Of a stretch of DNA of 64,000 bases, positions 41,850 to 50,427 are shown piece after piece; the stretch's first letter is position 1, and every line of letters begins with the position of its first letter. A model generated the notes under the pieces. It saw nothing but the letters and a program-made list of their open reading frames with translations. It had not been told where the DNA came from and made no database searches. A program made the translations under genes and the position numbers. The DNA comes from Cyanobacterium sp. Dongsha4 (GTDB lineage: Bacteria > Cyanobacteriota > Cyanobacteriia > Cyanobacteriales > Cyanobacteriaceae): contig NZ_CP084098.1 of the NCBI RefSeq assembly GCF_036345015.1, forward strand, positions 1,749,326-1,813,325. The letters are read 5' to 3'.

Positions 41850-42198
41850 TGATTATATTCGCCTTAATTAACAACTTCTCTAATTCTCTCAAAAAATGTT
41901 CATAATTGCATTCTTTAACTTCAGGTTTTACCACAATCACAATAAACCAAGGGGATGAAATCCGGGGCAACAAAGAGCGAAAAGCAACTCGAATATGCCT
42001 TTTTATTTGATTACGAACCACCGCTTTCTTACTCACTTTACGGCTAACACTAATCCCTATTTGGGTATAAACAGAAACAGACTCATCCACCCGTAACGCT
42101 CGGACAATAAAATAACGACTAGAGCGGCGAATACCCTGTTGATAAACAGATTGGAAATTTAAACGCCGTTTCAGTCGATGCTTTGATGGTAGTCCCAC
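41839..42198 (-). CDS. rnpA: Ribonuclease P protein component
   Basis: RnpA is the protein cofactor of RNase P, which matures tRNA 5' ends. The 119-residue protein has LPSKHRLKRRLNFQSVYQQG at the start and the RNR motif in VSRKVSKKAVVRNQIKRHIR near residues 50-70. It lies 79 bp downstream of rpmH and overlaps the following PH-domain gene, so the cluster is an operon. Confidence 0.95.
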   Translation of the reverse strand: MGLPSKHRLKRRLNFQSVYQQGIRRSSRYFIVRALRVDESVSVYTQIGISVSRKVSKKAVVRNQIKRHIRVAFRSLLPRISSPWFIVIVVKPEVKECNYEHFLRELEKLLIKANIINGY

Positions 42199-42277
42199 CT
42201 ATATTTCACAGTAAATTTAATGATTAGTAATATCAAACTTAAAATGCTAAATTTAGCTTCTTGCTTTAACAGTAATT

Positions 42278-42415
42278 TTATACTGCTAATCTTTTTCTAC
42301 CCTTATTGCGACGAGCTTGAATTACCTTTCTACCATTTTTGGTTCTCATACGGGCACGGAAACCAGAGGTTCTTTTTTGCTTACGTCTAGTACCGTTTAA
42401 TGTATATTTACTCAT
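42278..42415 (-). CDS. rpmH: 50S ribosomal protein L34
   Basis: A 45-residue, highly basic protein reads [20 protein letters not shown] and ends GRKRLAV. This is bL34, with the TSGFRARM core and length of the cyanobacterial family. It heads the rnpA-PH-yidC-khpB operon on the minus strand, a conserved neighbourhood near many bacterial origins, although dnaA is not in the window. Confidence 0.97.
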   Translation of the reverse strand: MSKYTLNGTRRKQKRTSGFRARMRTKNGRKVIQARRNKGRKRLAV

Positions 42416-42860
42416 AGTTTTTAAATATTTGGCTTATTTATTATAAAAAACAGCGTTTACTATTATAAGTCACACTGGTTAACCCCGTCCAGATTCAATT
42501 CTAAACTTTAACATCAACTTAATGTCGTGAAGATTTTAATTTTTCCTTTAAACTGAATAAAAAATTAAGCCTAGCACCTTGCCAAGGCAAATGTTGTTTC
42601 AAAGTTTGACGAAGTAAGTTAATCTGATTTATAGGAGAGTTTGTATGAGATTGTGATTAATTTCCCTTAAACTCTCTACTGGCAAATATTGCAATTCCTT
42701 TCCTTCTTTTATTGTCCTGCACTAAGGTAAAAACTATATCAAAAGAAGCAAGAATAAATTTTTTTGATTTTAAGCCTAACACCTGACACCTGAAATCTGA
42801 AACCTAACATCTAAAATCACCAGAAAACTTTTTCACCAGACCATAATTAACTTAAAGTTC
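42416..42860. other. Divergent intergenic region rpmH / mnmE
   Basis: About 445 bp. It holds the rpmH promoter side, an IS fragment at 42558-42726 (listed separately) and a CCTAACACCTGACACCTG repeat block at 42774-42818 just before mnmE. Confidence 0.6.
42558..42726 (-). mobile_element. Relic 5' fragment of the 44861-46039 IS
   Basis: Read on the minus strand this segment starts with CTTAGTGCAGGACA, close to the left end CTTAGTACAGGACA of the IS at 44861. It then follows that IS through the transposase start region, where the start codon has become ATA (TATAAATCAGATTAACTTAC), and on to CTTAATTTTTTA. Similarity stops at 42558. It is a truncated copy in inverted orientation to the longer one. 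Confidence 0.8.
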
Positions 42861-44240
42861 GTGCAAAAAATTGTTCAACAAGAAACCATAGTTGCGATCG
42901 CATCTGCTGTAGTACCCTGTCAGGGCAGTATTGGTGTTGTCCGATTAAGCGGTCAGAAAGCCTTAGAAATAGCAAAAAGGATTTTTCACCCTCAAGGCAA
43001 AAAACAATGGGAATCCCATCGCATTCTTTACGGTTATATCAAACATCCCGACCATAACACCATCGTCGATGAAGCATTGTTGTTACCCATGTTCTCCCCC
43101 CGTTCTTACACAAGGGAAGATGTGATTGAATTTCACTGTCATGGGGGTATAATGCCCGTACAGCAAGTATTAGAATTATGTTTGGAACAAGGAGCAAGGT
43201 TAGCAAATTCAGGAGAATTTACCCTCAGAGCCTTTTTAAATGGTAGAATTGACCTCACTCAAGCCGAAAGTATTGCCGAGATTGTTGGAGCAAAATCTGT
43301 AGAGGCTTCTACCGTTGTACTAGCATCTCTCAGGGGAAAACTTGCACAACCGATCAAAAATATTCGGCAAACCCTTTTAGATATTCTGGCAGAAGTAGAG
43401 GCAAGAATTGATTTTGAGGACGATTTACCGCCCCTCGATGAAGACCAAGTTAAGCAAAATTTACAGGCTAGTTTAGAAGAAATTAAACAGATTTTAGCTA
43501 CCAAAGATCAAGGGGAATTATTACGCAGTGGGATAAAAGTTGCGATCGTTGGTCAGCCAAATGTAGGTAAATCAAGTCTTTTGAATGCTTGGAGCAGATG
43601 CGATCGCGCTATTGTCACCGACTTACCCGGTACAACCAGAGATGTGGTAGAATCCCAATTGGTAGTAAAAGGCATACCCATTCAAGTATTAGACACCGCA
43701 GGAATAAGAAACACGGAAGACACAGTGGAAAAAATAGGTGTAGAAAGGTCACTACAAGCCGTCAACCAAGCAGACTTAATTCTATTTACTATAGATGCCA
43801 GTCAAGGATGGACAGAAAAAGAAACAGAAATTTATGAAAAAATAAAAGGACTCAACATTATACTGGTCATCAATAAAACCGACTTAGGAAATCCTGACAC
43901 TATCAATTATCCTCCAGAAATAAAGCAAATAGTCAACACCGCCGCCGCTAAAAATGAAGGCATAGAAGCATTAGAATCAGCCATTATTAATACCATAGAA
44001 AAAGGGAAAACTACCGCCAGAAATTTGGATATTGCCATTAACCAGAGACAAGCCGCCGCTTTAACTCGTGCTAAACTAGCTTTAAATCAAGTAGAAGAAA
44101 CAATCAAAAACCAATTACCTCTCGACTTTTGGACTATCGACTTACGCACAGCTATTCAAGCATTAGGAGAAATAACAGGGGAAGAAGTCACAGAATCTGT
44201 TTTAGACCGCATTTTTAGCCGTTTTTGTATTGGCAAATAA
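42861..44240 (+). CDS. mnmE: tRNA modification GTPase MnmE
   Basis: MnmE with MnmG makes the carboxymethylaminomethyl-type modification at U34 of tRNAs. The 459-residue protein opens from a GTG start ([20 protein letters not shown]). It has the folate-binding N-domain ([17 protein letters not shown], then [13 protein letters not shown]), the G-domain with [27 protein letters not shown] and NKTD, and the C-terminal CIGK zinc/catalytic cysteine. The length is standard. Confidence 0.97.
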   Translation: MQKIVQQETIVAIASAVVPCQGSIGVVRLSGQKALEIAKRIFHPQGKKQWESHRILYGYIKHPDHNTIVDEALLLPMFSPRSYTREDVIEFHCHGGIMPVQQVLELCLEQGARLANSGEFTLRAFLNGRIDLTQAESIAEIVGAKSVEASTVVLASLRGKLAQPIKNIRQTLLDILAEVEARIDFEDDLPPLDEDQVKQNLQASLEEIKQILATKDQGELLRSGIKVAIVGQPNVGKSSLLNAWSRCDRAIVTDLPGTTRDVVESQLVVKGIPIQVLDTAGIRNTEDTVEKIGVERSLQAVNQADLILFTIDASQGWTEKETEIYEKIKGLNIILVINKTDLGNPDTINYPPEIKQIVNTAAAKNEGIEALESAIINTIEKGKTTARNLDIAINQRQAAALTRAKLALNQVEETIKNQLPLDFWTIDLRTAIQALGEITGEEVTESVLDRIFSRFCIGK

Positions 44241-44428
44241 CATCTATTTTTATCTTTTGTTTAATGCAGGAATATCGGATTTAGGAAGGTATTATCAGTA
44301 AGATAATGATTTTGATTCATAGTTATAAATTATTTATCTAACTATGTCTTATTTATATATCAGTGGCGAATCAGTAATTTATGCAGTAACGATTAAAATA
44401 CTTTTATGTTGCAAAACTAGAAAAAATA

Positions 44429-44827
44429 ATGAGTAATTTTAGTTATTCCAGAAAAATTCATTTTGCCGATACAGACTCAGCCGGGGTAGTGTATTTTTCC
44501 AATTTACTGTCAATTTGTCATGAGGCTTACGAGGAAGTTTTATTAAGTTTAGGCATAAATTTAAGTAATTTTTTTACAGATAAGCAATTAGCAATTCCCA
44601 TTATTCACGCAGAAATCGATTTTTTTAAACCTTTATTTTGTGGTGATTTGATTAATATTCAATGCCAAATAAATTATATTAGTGATAAAGTTTTTGATGT
44701 TAATTATTTGGTAGAAAAAGATAAAAACCTAATTGCAAAAGCCATTACTAGACATATTTGCATCAACCCAGAAACCAGAGAATCACAATTTATTCCTAGT
44801 TATTTAAAAACACTTTTTGATAAATAG
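44429..44827 (+). CDS. 1,4-dihydroxy-2-naphthoyl-CoA thioesterase-like hotdog protein
   Basis: The 132-residue 4-hydroxybenzoyl-CoA thioesterase-type protein has the catalytic Asp motif FADTDSAGVVYFSNLL near residue 13 and the IIHAEIDFFKPLFCGD strand. In cyanobacteria this subgroup hydrolyses DHNA-CoA for phylloquinone, the photosystem I quinone. It sits between mnmE and an IS copy, and is not clustered with men genes. The DHNA-CoA substrate is inferred from the cyanobacterial family. Confidence 0.85.
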   Translation: MSNFSYSRKIHFADTDSAGVVYFSNLLSICHEAYEEVLLSLGINLSNFFTDKQLAIPIIHAEIDFFKPLFCGDLINIQCQINYISDKVFDVNYLVEKDKNLIAKAITRHICINPETRESQFIPSYLKTLFDK

Positions 44828-44954
44828 ATTATGAGCATGGGCTATTTTGCTGTAAATGTGCTTAGTACAGGACAAAAAAGTAAAGAAAGAAGTTGCAATA
44901 TTTACCAGCAGGGGGTTTGATAGAAATTAACTACAAAATCAAACAAACCCTCCT

Positions 44955-46039
44955 ATGAATCAGATTAACTTACTTCGTTCCACTTTGAAACAACATTTGC
45001 CTTGGCATGGTGCTCGACTTAATTTTTTAGCATTATTTTTAATTGCACTCATCCGTGTTCGGACTGTTGATTTGAGTAGTCTCTCTCTTGCTTTTCGTAC
45101 ATCGGCTAAAGCGGAATCTAACTATAAAAGATTACAACGCTTTTTTGCTAAATTTGATTTAGATTTTGCTCTTATCGCCAAAGTTGTTGTCTCATTAATG
45201 GATATACCTCAACCTTGGGTGTTGAGTATTGATAGAACACAGTGGTGTTTTGGCCCTACCTGTTTTAATATTTTTGTTTTGGGTATCATTCATAATGGTG
45301 TTGCCTTCCCTGTCGCTTGGACGATGTTAGAGAAAAAAGGAAACTCGAATAGCTGTGAAAGAATGGATTTGTTAGATCAATTTTTGCAGATTTTCCCTCA
45401 TGCCCAAGTATCCTACGTTTGTGGTGATAGAGAGTTTATTGGTAAAGAATGGTTAACCTATTTAATGATTGAACCTCACATTCCTTTTCGTTTGAGGATT
45501 AAGGCAGATCATAAAATTAGTAACGGGCAAAAAAGTTTAGCCGCATCAATTATGTTTGTTCATCTTCAAATTGGGGAGCGTCAAACTCTCTTTGGTAAAC
45601 GTTGGGTTTGGGGTAGACAAGTCTATGTTTCGGCTCTACGCTTAGATGACGGTGAGTTACTGATTGTGATTAGCAGTGAATCTCCTGACACGGCCATTGC
45701 TGATTATGCTCATCGATGGGGTATTGAAACGCTGCAAGTGAATGTTTAAAACTAGAGGATTCAATTTGGAATCAACTCATTTTAATCAACAAGAAAGACT
45801 GAGTAAATTATTGGCGTTAATGAGTTTAGCTTTATGTTGGGCAATTCTAATGGTCGATGGTTACATGAACAAATACCCTTGAAAATCAAAAAACATGGTC
45901 GTAGGTCAAAAAGTATTTTTCGTTATGGACTCGATCATTTACGGACGGGCAGCGTAGCTGTGCCTTCGGCATCGCTCTTGATTTAGACTTAAGATCTAGT
46001 GATTTTATTCACTGTTTAAAATTTTTGTCCTGTACTTAG
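44955..46039 (+). pseudogene. IS4-type transposase, frameshifted
   Basis: The intact frame covers 264 codons (MNQINLLRSTLKQHLPWHGA...). It includes catalytic-type Asp in LSIDRTQW, Asp in VCGDREFIG and the AHRWGIETL segment, where the YREK-type Glu lies. Just after WGIETL the frame breaks. The continuation reads FKTRGFNLESTHFNQQERL in another frame, with a second shift near 45850 (WAIL...). The original stop of the tail FLSCT overlaps the right inverted repeat. A 28-bp palindromic element also interrupts it at 45949-45976. It is dead unless rescued by programmed frameshifting, which two separate shifts make unlikely. Confidence 0.85.
45949..45976. repeat. REP-like palindromic insert GCAGCGTAGCTG...GGCATCGCT
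   Basis: This 28-bp GC-rich element can pair AGCG..TGCC with GGCA..CGCT around a TTC loop and resembles dispersed REP-like palindromes of cyanobacteria. It interrupts the 3' part of the transposase reading frame. Confidence 0.6.
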
Positions 46040-46042
46040 AAG

Positions 46043-46675
46043 TTAATTATAAAACGGCTGTAAAGTCTGCCAACTATCAACATTTATTATCCCTTCGTAA
46101 TTCATTTTAATCTCAGCTATTTCTAATAAATTTTTAGCAGTAAATCCCAACTTATCAGGGGCGAATACTACCTCTATTTTTTCTTCAAATTTCACTTGAT
46201 ACTTACTAACTATTTCCATCCATTTCTGTTTTTTTAACTGCTCATCAGCAAGTATTTTTATTAATAAATAGTTATCTTTTTTTTGATAAATTCCACCATA
46301 AATATCTTCATTATTAGCTCTCATTTCTATTGCTAAAAGAGAATTTTCTGGCTTATTTATTGCCTGATTCCATGCGAAAGTTTCTAAAGTAGAGATACCA
46401 TAAACAGGAATATTTAATTGTTGTGCTAGGGTTTTAGCTGTTACTACCCCTATTCTGGTACTAGTATAACTCCCAGGTCCGATCGCAACTACGAGAAAAT
46501 CCAAATCTGACCACAAACACAAAGGAGTCATAAATTCTTGCAATTTTACCTGTAATAAATTGGCTAAATCCCTACCTAAATCCCACGACTGACAATAATA
46601 TTTTCCATGATTATCAACAAAAGCAACCCCTAATTCCCCCGTTGTAGTGTGTAAAGCTAATCCTTTTTTATTCAT
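46043..46675 (-). CDS. tsaB: tRNA threonylcarbamoyladenosine synthesis protein TsaB
   Basis: TsaB is the scaffold partner of TsaD in making t6A37 in ANN-decoding tRNAs. The 210-residue protein has the ASKHA-type start (KGLALHTTTGELGVAFVD), VVAIGPGSYTSTRIGVVTAKTLA and ISTLETFAWNQ, all characteristic. It overlaps the upstream TPR gene by 8 bp. An IS has landed 3 bp past its stop, apparently without damaging it. Confidence 0.92.
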   Translation of the reverse strand: MNKKGLALHTTTGELGVAFVDNHGKYYCQSWDLGRDLANLLQVKLQEFMTPLCLWSDLDFLVVAIGPGSYTSTRIGVVTAKTLAQQLNIPVYGISTLETFAWNQAINKPENSLLAIEMRANNEDIYGGIYQKKDNYLLIKILADEQLKKQKWMEIVSKYQVKFEEKIEVVFAPDKLGFTAKNLLEIAEIKMNYEGIINVDSWQTLQPFYN

Positions 46676-47501
46676 TAATTTCTGATTCAGGTATTTGGTT
46701 AAATGGATTTTCTGATGATTGATTTTGATTAATTTTATTAAGTAATTCTTGGTTTTTCTGCTCTAAATTTTTAATTTGATTTTGCAATTCTATGATTCTA
46801 TTTTCTAAATCATTATTAATTCTTTGTTGATTTCTTAATTGTTCCAAAGACTCATTATATAATAAAGTTTGTTCTTTTCTTAAAGTATCTATTTCTGAAT
46901 TGAGTTCTTGTTGTAAACTTTGCAAAATTTGGTCATTTTTATTAAATAAATTTAAGGATAAATTATCAGAAATAAAAAATCCAATTATCGAACCACAAAA
47001 TAAAACGGTAATTGCCCCTAAACTCCAAAATCGATATTGATAGTTACGAATAGATTGATCTAATTTAGCTAATAATTTGAGAGATTCTTGATCATCGGGT
47101 TGAATTTCTAAACATTGCTTAATTCTTAGTCTTGCTTGTATTTCATCCTGACGGTTATGCTTATCTTTCCATCTACCAATATAAGCATTAATTAATAAAT
47201 GTAACATCGGTAAATGAGACGGATTAAAAGCCAAGGCTTCTTCCAATTCTGCGATCGCATCTTCCCAATGATTGAGAGAAAAATAACCCTGAGCCCTTAA
47301 AAAATGAGCTTGAGATTGTTTTTGAGCAATAGCAATTTCCCCATCACTAATACCTAATTCTGAGGCAATTTTCAGCAACTCCTCATTAGTAGGAATAGTT
47401 TGTTGTAACTGAGTCAATTCCGTTACCCGTTGAATATAATTTTCAATGGCTTGATTGCGATTATTTAAGAAATTATAATCCTCCATAGGTTGTACCATCA
47501 T
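46668..47501 (-). CDS. TPR/coiled-coil single-span membrane protein
   Basis: The 277-residue protein has an N-terminal helical region and TPR-like repeats (HFLRAQGYFSLNHWEDAIAELEEAL, about residues 67-92, with a partner repeat to about 150). A TM helix follows at about 158-182 (WSLGAITVLFCGSIIGFFIS), then a long C-terminal coiled coil (about 190-262, NRIIELQNQIKNLEQKNQ). I do not know its function. It is the middle gene of ftsW-TPR-tsaB on the minus strand, 20 bp after ftsW, so a role at the envelope near the septum is possible but unproven. Confidence 0.75.
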   Translation of the reverse strand: MMVQPMEDYNFLNNRNQAIENYIQRVTELTQLQQTIPTNEELLKIASELGISDGEIAIAQKQSQAHFLRAQGYFSLNHWEDAIAELEEALAFNPSHLPMLHLLINAYIGRWKDKHNRQDEIQARLRIKQCLEIQPDDQESLKLLAKLDQSIRNYQYRFWSLGAITVLFCGSIIGFFISDNLSLNLFNKNDQILQSLQQELNSEIDTLRKEQTLLYNESLEQLRNQQRINNDLENRIIELQNQIKNLEQKNQELLNKINQNQSSENPFNQIPESEINE

Positions 47502-47521
47502 TCCCTTAAAATACTCACCAA

Positions 47522-48667
47522 CTAAACAGAAGTCTTTTCAGTAATATTAGTTTCAATAGCAACTCGAATTAATAAAGCAACCAACATTAAACTACTTAAC
47601 ACCGAACTACCACCATAACTTAAAAAAGGAAAAGGCAAACCAGTAGTTGGTAACGCACCTATATTAACACCTATATTAATTAAAGACTGCCCAATTAAAA
47701 TAACCATTACCCCCACAGCAATTAAACGTTTCGTCGGGTGGTGACAACGAATAGCCACCAAAAAAGAAATAGTAGTAAAACTAAGCAATAGCAAGATTAA
47801 TAATAGACAACCAATAAATCCAAACTCTTCTGCAAACACCGCAAAAATAAAATCCGTATATTGGAAAGGTAAATAAAACAATTTTTGTTGAGACATCCCA
47901 AAACCAACCCCATACTCTCTCCCCGAACCAATTGCCAATAGACTTTGCACCAACTGATAACCATCCCCCCTCGCATCTGCCCAAGGATCAACAAAAGAAG
48001 TAATACGTCTTAACTGATAAGGATTTACCATCACACTTAAACCAGCCACCAACATTCCCCCCATAGCAGTTACGATTAACTGAAGATAAGGCACACCACC
48101 AGCCAAAGCCATTAACCATAAAGTCATACCACACAAAGCCGTTGTACTCAAGTTAGGTTGCTTCAAAATACAGGCTAAAGTAAAAGCGAAAATTCCCAAC
48201 CATGTACCTTTAACCGTCCAATTTAACTTTTTCCAACCACCAAAAACTATTGCCCCCTGTAAAATCAAAAAAGGTTTAAGTAATTCTGAAGGTTGAACTT
48301 GAATTGGGCCTAAACTTAACCATCTCTCCGCCCCATTAATATTTTGTCCCAAACCGATAACAGTCAGAAAAATCATGAATAAACAAGCAACATATCCCCA
48401 TCCCGACCACTTTAAAATATAACTAATGGGTATCTGAATAATTATCTTAAAAAAAATTAAACCAATAACAGCCCAAAAAAATTGTCTTTGAAAATAATAC
48501 CAACCATTTCCACTATCCTCAATCCCCACTGCATAGGAAGCAGAAAAAAGAATAATTAAACCAAGAGCAATCCAGAGAAATGTCAACCAGCGTAATAATC
48601 TTGCTTCTAATGACCATGTATTAATATCAGGTTGATAAAAAGGTATTAAACGGGGAACTATATTCAT
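47522..48667 (-). CDS. ftsW: FtsW/RodA-family lipid II polymerase (SEDS)
   Basis: SEDS proteins polymerise peptidoglycan glycan strands. The 381-residue polytopic protein has about ten TM helices, the QVQPSELLKPFLIL motif near residue 130 and the closing LPTTGLPFPFLSYGGSS motif. An N-terminal cytoplasmic tail of about 25 residues precedes the first helix. The GNGWYYFQRQFFWAVIGL loop and GINGAERWLSLG-type segment (here NGAERWLSLGPIQ) suit FtsW more than RodA. FtsW is preferred but RodA is not excluded. Confidence 0.88.
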   Translation of the reverse strand: MNIVPRLIPFYQPDINTWSLEARLLRWLTFLWIALGLIILFSASYAVGIEDSGNGWYYFQRQFFWAVIGLIFFKIIIQIPISYILKWSGWGYVACLFMIFLTVIGLGQNINGAERWLSLGPIQVQPSELLKPFLILQGAIVFGGWKKLNWTVKGTWLGIFAFTLACILKQPNLSTTALCGMTLWLMALAGGVPYLQLIVTAMGGMLVAGLSVMVNPYQLRRITSFVDPWADARGDGYQLVQSLLAIGSGREYGVGFGMSQQKLFYLPFQYTDFIFAVFAEEFGFIGCLLLILLLLSFTTISFLVAIRCHHPTKRLIAVGVMVILIGQSLINIGVNIGALPTTGLPFPFLSYGGSSVLSSLMLVALLIRVAIETNITEKTSV

Positions 48668-48769
48668 CGGCTCGCAGTAACAATGTTTAGGAACTTATTA
48701 TAGTTCTATTCTGCTTTTAGTTGAGACTTGAATCTTACATATTCCCCTAAAATCCAATGGTTAAGAAAT

Positions 48770-48925
48770 TTAATAAGCACAAATTTGCAATTCAATACTA
48801 GGGGTATCGTAGAGATGATCCACTCTAATTTTAAAAACTCCTGCTTGATTGCCTGTATAGTAGAGTTGTTGCGAAATAGGTGATAATAGATATGTCGAAT
48901 AACATTTTATCTGTCGCTTTAACAT
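48770..48925 (-). pseudogene. Orphan 3' coding fragment fused to the CAST end
   Basis: A 51-codon frame starts at an ATG inside the transposon end (48925) and continues into the flank as QQLYYTGNQAGVFKIRVDHL...ELQICAY. The 41 codons outside the element look like genuine protein sequence (a beta-strand-rich C-terminus) that has lost its 5' part. I do not recognise the parent gene. The ORF as it stands is a chimera created by the insertion. Confidence 0.5.
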
Positions 48926-49032
48926 TTTATTTGTCATGGGGATAATTCCTCCTCAAATCCCCTTCCCTAAACAATCATAACCATCTTTGAACCCTCCTCA
49001 TCATCAAAGATAGGTTTAACAAATTAACTGTC
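48893..49032 (+). repeat. tnsB-side transposon end with three TnsB-site-like repeats
   Basis: Sites of the form (T/A)TAACAnnTTnnnTGTC lie at 48893-48915 (terminal), 48919-48935 and 49016-49032. The third matches TTAACAAATTAACTGTC and so resembles the sites of the opposite end more than its neighbours do. Confidence 0.82.
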
Positions 49033-49067
49033 ACTTCTTCTGATTTGACTTTTGACGATTTATAACA

Positions 49068-50360
49068 CTGACAATTCTGAAAATGGCTGAAAAGCTGAAA
49101 GTGTTAAGAATCAAACCGTATGCTTAAATGAAAATGCCCAAAATATTTTTCCTAAATCATGAAATTTCATCTATCTAGCATAATTCAGATTTTCTTTGTC
49201 AGATTTAATAGATTATTTCGCTCTCATAAAATTGAAGCATTTGAAGCTATTATGATTTTAGCAATCAGTCATGCCTATGGCTGTTTTAATCCTAAACAAT
49301 TGGCAGATTTCTTAGGAGTTAATCATCAAAAAATATATGCAGAAATTTCTTCATGGACATTATACAAGCTCCAAAAAGTTTTAAAATTATTGATGGTCAA
49401 TGTGGCAGTAGAACAGTTACAAATTATTGAAAAAAAGAGTAATTCTACACAGTCAAGGGCAAAGATAACATTTGCTGTAGATGATAGTGTTATTGACAGA
49501 GTAGGAAAGAGGTTACGCTGTACATTTACTTGGTATAGTGGACGTTGGAAAAAAGTGGTAAATGGACAAAATATATTAGGAATCATATTAACAATCAATG
49601 GAAAAGCAATACCCATTGGATTAAAATATTGCTCCAAACAGGGAAGAAAAAATACGGATAAACCAAGTATTTTAATTGCGATGTTAAAGGAAATTAAAGA
49701 AGAATGTCTCAAAGAAAATATCAATATTAGTAAATATCCTATTACTCTCGATTCTTGGTATGTATCACAACAATTAAAAGAACAATTAGATGAACTAGGA
49801 TTCACCAAAATTATTATGGCTGGGAAAAGTAGTTATGTATTTGAAGGAGAAGATTTTAAAGGAAAAGGAAGTGAATGGAAAAAAAGAGTGGATTATCAAG
49901 AAAATCAATGGGGAATAGATGTGCCTTGTGTGAGAAAAAAATTATCAAATCCGACTTTTGGGGAGTTAAATTGGTTATTTTTTCAAAAAAGTAATAGTAG
50001 TTGTTATTTATTGATGGATTTAAGTAGTATATCGTTGAGAGGAGTAGAAATATGGCGGATATGGTCTGCACACAATATTATTGAACAGTTTTGGAAAATG
50101 TTAAAATCGGTACTAAAAATTGCGGAGATGAAATTAAGGAAACAGGGAATTTATATAGGATTATTAATTAAAGTAATAATGTATTTAATACTGTTATCAA
50201 TGCAGTTTATGCCTAGTTTAGGTCGTTTATCATTGACGCAAATAATGAGAAAAATAGAATCAACAACTAAGCTACCTGATGTAATCAAAGAGCATTTTCA
50301 GCACGATTTTCTAGGGGTTTCAGCTATGGCATAGCTTTTCAGGGTTTTTGGAATTATCAG
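49068..50360 (+). mobile_element. Complete IS nested in the CAST, 5-bp target duplication
   Basis: The imperfect inverted ends CTGACAATTCTGAAAA...CTGAAAAGCT (49068-49096) and, on the minus strand, CTGATAATTCCAAAAA...CTGAAAAGCT (50360-50333) bound a 1293-bp element with one transposase gene. It is flanked by TAACA direct repeats at 49063-49067 and 50361-50365. It inserted between the CAST end and tnsB, so it is younger than the CAST. Confidence 0.88.
49159..50334 (+). CDS. DDE transposase of the nested IS
   Basis: The 391-residue protein is intact. It shows a DDE triad pattern: the first Asp in FAVDDSVIDRVGK near residue 110, the second in ITLDSWYVSQQ near 197, and a candidate Glu in SAHNIIEQFWKMLK near 307. 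An N-terminal helical domain (about 20-65, FNPKQLADFLGVNHQKIYAE) should bind the ends. The fold is of the broad IS4/IS701-type RNase-H superfamily; I cannot fix the family. The stop codon lies inside the right inverted repeat, normal for compact ISs. It is probably active or recently active, since the frame and target duplication are intact. Confidence 0.85.
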   Translation: MKFHLSSIIQIFFVRFNRLFRSHKIEAFEAIMILAISHAYGCFNPKQLADFLGVNHQKIYAEISSWTLYKLQKVLKLLMVNVAVEQLQIIEKKSNSTQSRAKITFAVDDSVIDRVGKRLRCTFTWYSGRWKKVVNGQNILGIILTINGKAIPIGLKYCSKQGRKNTDKPSILIAMLKEIKEECLKENINISKYPITLDSWYVSQQLKEQLDELGFTKIIMAGKSSYVFEGEDFKGKGSEWKKRVDYQENQWGIDVPCVRKKLSNPTFGELNWLFFQKSNSSCYLLMDLSSISLRGVEIWRIWSAHNIIEQFWKMLKSVLKIAEMKLRKQGIYIGLLIKVIMYLILLSMQFMPSLGRLSLTQIMRKIESTTKLPDVIKEHFQHDFLGVSAMA

Positions 50361-50427
50361 TAACACAATAGTTGCCATCTTTTAATAATGCGGTTAAAGT
50401 AATATTATGTTTTTATGAAACATAAGT

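Larger units (their letters stand above)
44861..46039 (+). mobile_element. Decayed IS (IS4-type transposase) with inverted ends
   Basis: The ends CTTAGTACAGGACAAAAA (44861-44878) and, on the other strand, CTAAGTACAGGACAAAAA (ending 46039) are inverted repeats with one difference. Between them lies one decayed DDE transposase gene. The right end stops 3 bp from the tsaB stop codon. I could not see a clear target duplication. A truncated sister copy lies at 42558-42726. Confidence 0.85.

Noticed and set aside
43589-43837. 82-codon plus-strand ORF inside mnmE
   Set aside because: It is a shifted-frame shadow over the conserved G-domain with basic low-complexity product and no start context.
44861-46039. 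Target duplication for the IS beside tsaB
   Set aside because: Flanking bases (AATGTG and AAGTTA) do not match convincingly.
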